In this document: piece after piece, positions 57,260-64,000 of the stretch | How the letters are laid out: the number at the start of each line of letters is the position of its first letter | Position numbering within the stretch: the first letter of the stretch is position 1 | From: Corythucha ciliata | Taxonomy: Eukaryota > Arthropoda > Insecta > Hemiptera > Tingidae | Direction of reading: 5' to 3' | NCBI GenBank assembly: GCA_038030265.1 | Contig: CM075939.1 | Coordinates: forward strand, 15,357,253 to 15,421,252 | Length of the DNA: 64,000 nt | Position numbers and translations under genes: made by a program | Notes under the pieces: model-generated | Told to the model about the DNA's origin: nothing | Databases searched by the model: none | What the model saw: the letters and a program-made list of their open reading frames with translations, nothing else

Positions 57260-58060
57260 ACTCATATTACTGAAATTGACCTTAAAAATGACAGAAATTA
57301 GTTTCCGAATCGCCGAAATTTGAACTTCGAAAGAGCCTAATTGCTTCATGAAGTCTACAAAAATGTGAAATTACCTATTTAAACCCCGTGAAAATTGACT
57401 TTTTGAGTGGGTCAAACATACGAAATTGTTTTTCGTTTTTTTGGACCAACTCCGAAAAATTGCGCCCTTTGGGAAGTCAATCGTGCGAAATTTATTTGTT
57501 TTTTTTTTATGTTCAAAAACTGCGAAATTTGGTTTTGTGAATGCCAACTCTACAAAACTTCAGTTTTGGGAAATTGGCTTGTAGACGCAGTCCTGCAAAA
57601 TTGGCTTTTTGGATAAGCGGAACTACATAGCGAAATTGGGTGTTGTGAGATCTAAATACACAAAATTTTGACGTTGAAAAGGTCAAATTCACAAAATTGA
57701 ACTTTTTAAAGCGCCTAATTCACAAAATTGAACTTTTTAAAGCGCCTAATTCACAAAATTGAACTTTTTAAAGCGCCTAATTCACAAAATTGAACTTTTT
57801 AAAGCTCCAAATCCCCGAAATATGGGCTTAAAGTAGACGAAAACAGCAAGTTCTAGCCATCGGTGTGAACAAAGACCACGAAGAAGAGGAAGGTGACTCG
57901 AAAATCAACTGTTTCGTCTCCCAGATGGGCTTTTTGAGTGAACGAAGCCCACGAAATTGGGTTGTGCAACATCCAAATCAGTAAAATTTGGGTTTCGGTA
58001 CAAGGCTAACCCCACTAAAATAATTTTTTAAAGTGCCAAACCGCAGTTCGGGTTTAAATA
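57260..58060 (+). repeat. Degenerate short-unit array, family B, with a fresh 31-bp tandem run
   Basis: Old family B units surround a near-perfect run at 57,688-57,804: four copies of a 31-bp unit ('ttcacaaaattgaacttttt' plus 'aaagcgcctaa'). The fresh run shows how such arrays may grow. Confidence 0.85.
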
Positions 58061-58279
58061 AGCAGTGGAAATGCATTTCAGGGACTCTAGTGTACCGATA
58101 AAGTGGCGAGGGGGACAGAGCGCCGAGCTGAGCGCCCTTCGGATGGAGCCACCGAAAACCTTATAGATGAAACACTAGAGAGTTTTAGGTTGATAAGGTG
58201 TGAAAGTGTCAGGAATATGAAGTCAGCTAGGCTCGATTTTATTCACAAGCACCATAGAATCCCTTTCCTACAGGATCAA

Positions 58280-58640
58280 TCGCTAACTCACTTTTAAAGT
58301 TGAGAAAAACCAGTAATTCGGGTCTGAAATTGAGAAAAGGCGTTCTTTGGTGGGTAAAATTGAGAAAGACGGATGGGATAAAGCTCTACAAATTTAGGTT
58401 AAAATTGAGAAAAAGCGCAGATTCGTGGCTGAAATATGAGAAAAAACGCTCATATACGAATAAAATTGCAAAAACAAGCAGTGATTCGAGTATGAAATTG
58501 AGAACGAACGCTAATTCAGGCCTAAATCCACAAAGTTGGATTCTCGAGAAGAGCCAACCCCACGACAATGCGTTTTTGAAGGCCCGGAGCCGCAAAGTTG
58601 GGTTTTTAAAGAGTAGAACGTGGAAAATGGGATTTTCACA
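58280..58640 (-). repeat. Degenerate short-unit arrays, families A then B
   Basis: Family A in minus orientation ('gaaattgagaaaa', 'gcgcagattcgtggctg') to about 58,520, then three or four family B units. Confidence 0.65.
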
Positions 58641-58919
58641 ATTTGGTTCGCAATTCGTGGGATAGCTCTCTTCAGAACGCACGCAACACGACACGATACA
58701 ATTTCACAATTTACGAACGTCATATACCTCTCTCTTTCGAAAATCAATAACCGAGTGCTTCAACCTCCCAAGAAAAACACAATTTTCACGGTCAGATCCA
58801 TAAAAGGGTTCATTCTCATCTTGGCGAGGAAATTGTGGGGTTTTTGTCTCAATACATGCATCAACACTTCCCTTTCAATTATTTTATTCTTCATCAAACC
58901 CGGTGGGGGTCAAGGTTGA

Positions 58920-59480
58920 TGGATGTATTGATAAAATTTCGGGTTTCAAAGATAAAATTACCCGCAAAATTTGGTTAATTGAAGGGTAAGTACCTGTGAA
59001 ATTCGTTTTCATGGCACCAACATTTTTTTTTGCGTCATAAACTCAAACATTCAAGACGGATTAGGAACGCATTGGCAGAGGGTTTAAAACTCATGGAGGA
59101 CGATAGCATGCCTGATGTAATGGCCCAATTTGGTCATGGTGTCAAATCCGCGAAATTTCGATCATAAAAGAGCCAAACGGCACCAAATCTGCGGAATAAG
59201 TATACACAGGACTGTGCCAAATTCTCTAGAACAGTTTTATAGAGAGAGAGAGAGCGATTATTTCTGAAAGTCGCTAAACCCAAAAAATGTGTTTTTCAGG
59301 CGCATATTTCAAGATCGAAATTTTGGATTTGAGGCCACGAATATAAGCAAACTTCCGTTTTAATCTTCGGAAAGCTAACCCCTCAGTTCAGTTTTTTAAA
59401 GGGCCTCAAGCCCTAAACACACGAAAGGCTATAAAAGAGCCAAACTCGTGAAATTGCCTTTTAAAGGCACACAATCCACG
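58920..59480 (+). repeat. Degenerate short-unit array, family B
   Basis: Units with 'gagccaaactcgtgaaattg' and 'cctttta'. Strongly diverged. Includes a short (GA)n run at 59,241-59,253. Confidence 0.55.
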
Positions 59481-59499
59481 GAAAGGGTGACCGCCGGCT

Positions 59500-60680
59500 A
59501 CAAGACTTATAAAAATTTGCAAGTTTCATTGCTCTTTTTTTATTACCGCAAACATGGGATATGGGCCTGACAGTGTCCAAAGACAGGGATATACTCGTAA
59601 TTATTCATGTAGTCACAAAATTACATAACTTGGAGGTAAAAATACGCAAAATTGCAAGTTTTTTGGGAATGAATTTCTTGTACATATTCATTTTTGCAAA
59701 ATTTGTTAGTCTCGGGGTCTTTATTTTCGTGACATTGCACTAGTCCGATCTTTATTAATGCGAAATTGCAAGTTTCTGGTACCTATTTTTGCCAGTTTCC
59801 AGTTTCGGATCCTAGTTTCCCCGAAAACGCTGTTTCAGGTACTCATTTGTTTTCGTGAAAATGTGAATTTTTGGTCTTTTTTTTGCGAAATTTCGAAGTT
59901 TCGGTGCTTTTTTTATTATACGAGCTCATAGCTGCAATTGACAGCGCCCAAAGCCTGGCCAATATAGTCGGATCTGAAAATCTACAAAATTTGAAGTTTC
60001 AGGTAGGAATACCCTCAAAATTGCGAATTTCTGTTCTATATTTGCACGACATTCTAAGTGTCCGGTAATTATTTTTGCGAAGTTATAAGTTTCGGGGCAG
60101 AATATCCTCTAAATTGCGAGTTTCAGGTCCTTATTTTCGCAAATTTTGAGGATTTTATTTCAGTGGCCTACAACGCCCAAAGTCTTCAAAAATTATACAT
60201 TTTATTGGTGCTGAATATCCACTTAAACAGGAAGTTTTCCGGCTAAATATTCGCGATATTGCGAGCTCCCGGTCATAATTTCAGCGAAATTGAGAGTTTA
60301 TTCCGGGATCTTGTTTCTTTTAAGCCTGTGAGCCTTCGGCTAGCCGGCCTCCCTTGAGCCAAACAAGTTGACGTGTAATAGCATTATTTATTTATAAATG
60401 TGAGCTTGCAAGTTCGGGTCGTTGTTTGGGGCGTGAAATTACAAGTTTCTTGGCTCTAAATCTGCGAAATTGACAGTATCGGGTCTTATTGTTAATTTCA
60501 GTGGAATCGCATGTTAGGCGTCTTCACTTGAGCAAAATTACAAGTTTTGAGACCTTTTTTGGGTGCGGTTGGCCCCAACGGCCCCCTTAGCCTGAAGAAT
60601 TCTTTACCGGCCGATTAACCAATCTTAATTATTATTGTCTTAATTTCGGAGAAATTGCAGGTATCGGTTTTTTTCTTTCT
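59500..60680 (+). repeat. Degenerate short-unit array, family C
   Basis: About 1.2 kb of units with 'gcgaaattgcaagtttc' followed by 'gggtcttatttt'. The longest family C block. Confidence 0.7.
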
Positions 60681-60839
60681 AGGGGCAGTAGACGCAAGGA
60701 GGGCCCGAGCAGTGGCACCGACACGATTTCAATGAGGTGTGGCTGGACTCTTAAAAGGGACCCGCACCCACACGTATGCTCTCACCCATCATTTCACCTC
60801 AGCGCATTACCATCTGCCAGCTAGGTGATATACCGAAAA

Positions 60840-62470
60840 ACCCCAATTCGTGACTGAAATTGACAAAACTCTCTAGTGGCTATATACGATTAGGACAAAG
60901 AACTGAGAAAAAGAGCTAATTTGCGGCTAAAATGAAGAAAAACTGTAAAATCGCGACTATAATTGAGAAAACTCCTGATTCGCGGCTTCGGGGATAACTT
61001 TGCGGCAAAAACTGAGAAAAAATCCAATTCACGGGTAAAATTAAGAAAACTAAAGACTAAAATTGAAAACAAAAAAACAGCAATATGCAGCTAAAATGGA
61101 GAGAAATCGAAAATTAGCGGCTAAAACAGAAAAGCGCTGGTTCGTTGAGTTGAGAAAAAATGCTAATTAGCGGATAAAAAATAAGTAAACGGCCTGAAAT
61201 GAAAAAAAAATCACTAATTCACGGCCAAAATTGGGGAAAACGCCAATTCACAGCTAGCTGTAAAATCAAAGAAAGTGCCAGTTTGCGCGGCTATACATAA
61301 TTATAGAAAATTCCAATGCGCGTCTTCTGAAGGCAAATTTGTGGCTAAAATGGTGAAAAAGCGATAATTCTAACACTACTTGTATAATTACTCTATTTCT
61401 CAATTAAAGTCTCGAATTAGCGATTTTCCTCAATTTCATTCGTGAAATAGCAATTTTTGTCAATTTGAGCCACAAATTAGCATTTTTCTCTGTTTTAGTC
61501 GGCGATTAGCTCTTTCTCTCAATTTTAGCAGCGATTTTTTTTCCTCTCGCATCAATTCGCTGCTAAAATTGAGAGATAGTGCTCAAGCGTTGAATCAGCG
61601 GCTAATATTGAGAATAAGCGCTCATTTGCCGCCAAAATGAAGAAAAATACACCCATTCTTATGGCAACCTGAACGTCAGGAAGTCTGAACGCATCCTCGC
61701 TGCTAAAATATAGAGCATGCGCTAACGTTTAATACTTCATAAGAGGTTAAAATCGAGAAGGCACGCAAATGTGCTAATCTTGGGGCAACCACCATCGCAA
61801 AAAGTTTTGAAAAGGCGTTAATATTCACAGCTGAAATAGTGGTTTTGCGCCAATTCGTAGCAGAAAGCGAAAAAATTCACTAATTCGCGATTAAAAATGA
61901 GGGAAAATCGCTAGTTCGCGGCCACTTTTTAGAATAATTACTAATTCACAGCTATAAAATTAAGAAAAAGCAGTGATAAATCACACAGGAGGCTTGGCTC
62001 GAATTGAAAGAAAACGCCAATTTGTGGTTTCTTGTGAATAAAATTGAGAAAAAGCGCTAATTTGCATTTTATGAAAGAGAAAAGGCGCTACTTTGCAGTG
62101 GAAATTTAGAAAATACGATAATTCACGGTTACATTTTTATTAACCCGCTAATTCACAGTTGAAATGAAAAAATTGTGAAAATTCACAGCCAGGGTTGACA
62201 AATATCGCTCATTTGCAGCTATTTTTTTTAAAAAAAACAATTCCCTGGGAGAATCGAGTAAGGGCGGTAATTTAAACGGCTAAAACCAGGAAATAATTCG
62301 TGGCTAAAACTGGGAAATACTTCGCGGCAAAAATTGCAAAAACGCTAATTCATGGATCTATTTGGGAAAACCTGCTAATACGAGGCTGAAACTGAGAAGA
62401 CTTGCTAATTCCCGGTTGAAATTAAGACAAATCGCTCATTCAATACTAAAATAGAGAAAGACGGTAAGAT
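60840..62470 (-). repeat. Degenerate short-unit array, family A, with an inverted segment
   Basis: About 1.6 kb of 'gctaattcgcggctaaaatt' and 'gagaaaaagc' units. Between about 61,385 and 61,550 the text is the reverse complement ('ctcaattttagcagcgattt'), after which the first orientation returns. This is the largest array in the window. Confidence 0.75.
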
Positions 62471-62479
62471 AAATATCAG

Positions 62480-63140
62480 TGAATTCGCAAGTTTCGGGCT
62501 AAATATCCTGAAATTTTTGACGAAACACTCAATCAGCTCTTCAGGGGAATTTGGCAAGCTGTCCAGCTTCTGTATTGAGGTAGCTATGTCCGAAAAATAG
62601 GGGATGATATGCTCCAAGTTCCCCAGTCCGGTTTTAAGCTTGTGTATCCGCCCCGATTGCATTTGTATATTGTATTGTTTTGTATTGAATATTTTATTTT
62701 TACTTGTATTGTTGTAGTTTTTTTATTGTTATTACTGTTATTCTTCGTACGTATCTAATATTTATTTGGCTCAACTAAACACATCTTTTTACCAATGGAC
62801 ATACGATGTTGTCTTCCCCACAGTATTTATTCTCTATCGATATAGTGGAGGGTCGCAGATAAACCTGTTGTCTGAATGATGCATACATGAATGATAAATA
62901 CATCGCCCACAACAAGCAATGACATCTCTTTACATTTCCAAGGAATCTCGAAGACAACACAATAATCAGAATGGTGGCGAATCAATGTTAACTAGTTTAC
63001 AACTTTTGTACCACGTCTCTTCCGCTCTCTTTCTCATTTCAGGCGAGTTCAAATCGCCTTGGGACCAGCATTCGCTTTAAAAAAAAAAAAAAATTATAAT
63101 TTTTAACGTAATCTTTTGCAAGTATAGTAGGTAAACATTT
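62480..63140. other. Intergenic region downstream of the SDR gene
   Basis: Contains a minus frame at 62,662-62,405 (SDIATSIQKLDSLPNSPEEL) that reads like real protein but matches no family I know. It may be the end of a lost mobile element. The AT-rich part at 62,660-62,780 has no feature. AATAAA on the minus strand at 62,826-62,831 could serve the SDR gene. Confidence 0.35.
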
Positions 63141-64000
63141 TTACTTGAAATAACTGCCCGAGTCGTTCTCTTCATCTTTGAACACGCAGAACAGAGTTGT
63201 CGCGGTACCTTCTTCGGGTGTTTTAAAAATACTAAAAATGGCTTTGTAAATGAAGCTGGGAATAAAAAATGGTCGCTTCATATTTTCAAAAGCATAGCCA
63301 AAGATCATTTGAGTAAGAACTATTCCGGGATGAAGTGAATATGCCGTGACGTTTTTCCCTAAAATTATATAGGAAATACTTAATATAGGTACAGAGTACT
63401 GTAAGTATAATGCAGTATCATCGGGAAAAAGGTCTCAATAGATCAATTACTAAACAAATAATGCCAGTAGACGCATTTCCCTGATGAATTGCTATTGCTG
63501 TATTACAAGGTCTACAAGGAAACCATCTTCGGGGAAAAAAGAATTCTTGTCAAAAACCTCTTAAAAATTTTTCGTGTAGAGCACGTCTACCACAGTTAAA
63601 ACAAATCAAAGAATTCTTTTTTCCCCGAAGATGGGTTCCTTGTAGACCGAAAACCGGTTAGGAATAATAAAAAAGACGTGTGGGAAGACAATATGGGATA
63701 TCACTTCGTGATTGTATATCTACAAAAAATCCCACAATATCTACGCCATAAGATGGATGGGTTAAGGCAAGGCTTGTTCGTTTTCATCCCGAACATGACC
63801 ATTTTGCATTGGTGACATCAGTCCGGAACTGTTCAATGTACCTTCATTCTTATCTGCTCTGAACGACAAACGAACAGACCTGTGCCCTCGGCTAACAATG
63901 TTTATTTCGTAAGAAAAAAAAGTAAACAACCTTTCAGCCTCCTGGCAAGCTCCACAGTGAAGTAAACTTGGGCTTGTTTGCTTCTTCCATAGGCGTACAT
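63141..64000 (-). CDS. Short-chain dehydrogenase/retinol dehydrogenase-like gene, last two exons (5' partial)
   Basis: Exon 64,000-63,931 reads YGRSKQAQVYFTVELARRLK with the catalytic Tyr-x3-Lys of SDR enzymes and is cut by the window edge. It ends at donor AAAG|GTTGTT. The next exon, 63,358-63,141, starts after TTTTAG and reads KNVTAYSLHPGIVLTQMIFG, later FKTPEEGTATTLFCVF, SGSYFK and a stop. The HPGIV...T text and the PEEGAxT block are hallmarks of RDH11-14-like SDRs, which reduce or oxidise retinoids or other lipid carbonyls with NADP(H). The nucleotide-binding half lies beyond the window. The 572-bp intron holds an inverted repeat (63,507-63,650). Confidence 0.85.
63507..63650. repeat. Inverted repeat in the SDR intron
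   Basis: 'ggtctacaaggaaaccatct' with 'tcggggaaaaaagaattctt' faces its complement 'aagaattcttttttccccga' with 'agatgggttccttgtagacc'. Arms of about 42 bp are almost perfect, with a spacer of about 60 bp. The right arm continues 'gaaaaccggttagg', like tails of Penelope-type or related retroelements. Confidence 0.7.

Noticed and set aside
57688..57804. CRISPR-like array of 31-bp repeats
   Set aside because: The copies are contiguous without unique spacers, the setting is eukaryotic, and the unit belongs to a wider degenerate array.

Overview
This 64-kb window is AT-rich, repeat-rich animal DNA, most likely from an invertebrate and probably an arthropod. Genes are split by introns with GT/AG borders. 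A ceramide synthase with a Hox-like domain and an SDR/retinol-dehydrogenase gene are present. The mobile elements are R1-like and I-like non-LTR elements, BEL/Pao, Penelope, hAT and Harbinger-like families. No species can be named from the sequence alone. Genes are sparse: I support five host loci (a transmembrane collagen-like first exon at 8.9-9.1 kb, a broken MADF-domain fragment at 12.1-12.3 kb, an intronless RPAP3-like TPR protein at 21.1-22.2 kb, a seven-exon ceramide synthase at 47.6-49.2 kb, and the last two exons of an SDR gene at the right edge). All five are on the minus strand.

The most important object is a 7.3-kb DNA transposon at 49,957-57,254. It is bounded by terminal inverted repeats of 915 and 925 bp that look about 97-98% identical by eye, flanked by TA. 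Between them lies one long intronless gene on the minus strand (55,417 to 51,019). It is read as two abutting open frames that differ by +1. The first half has two zinc-binding clusters and conserved D and H motifs that look like part of an RNase H-like transposase core. The second half continues that core and then carries a complete set of FEN1/XPG-type nuclease acidic motifs and a CXC (tesmin-like) cysteine cluster. I know of no named transposon superfamily with this architecture, and I regard it as the candidate undescribed system. The frame change sits at TCC-TAA-A, which resembles the antizyme-type +1 shift site, so it may be programmed rather than damage.

Other mobile DNA is layered. 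An R1-like non-LTR element (12,419-15,412, with a 13-bp target duplication) carries a hAT element (12,951-14,471, with a perfect 8-bp duplication) inserted in its 3' coding end. An I-like element with RNase H lies at 23.8-26.0 kb, BEL/Pao gag debris at 27.8 kb, a Penelope endonuclease at 28.0-28.9 kb, and a second non-LTR reverse transcriptase at 43.0-44.6 kb. A Harbinger-like foldback (29,911-31,642, TTA duplication) is nested inside another inverted-repeat element (29,274-31,675). There are two tRNA-derived short repeat families and several palindromic miniature elements, one cluster of them at 46.4-47.35 kb.

About 12 kb (roughly a fifth of the window) consists of degenerate quasi-tandem arrays of units of about 25-35 bp. 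Several sub-families recur in separate blocks. They share a core like GCGAAATT but differ in linker, and some blocks switch strand internally. The remaining long stretches (for example 2.3-4.7, 6.3-8.8, 35.2-37.5 and 39.5-43.0 kb) show only AT-rich sequence, homopolymers and short microsatellites, and I see no gene in them.
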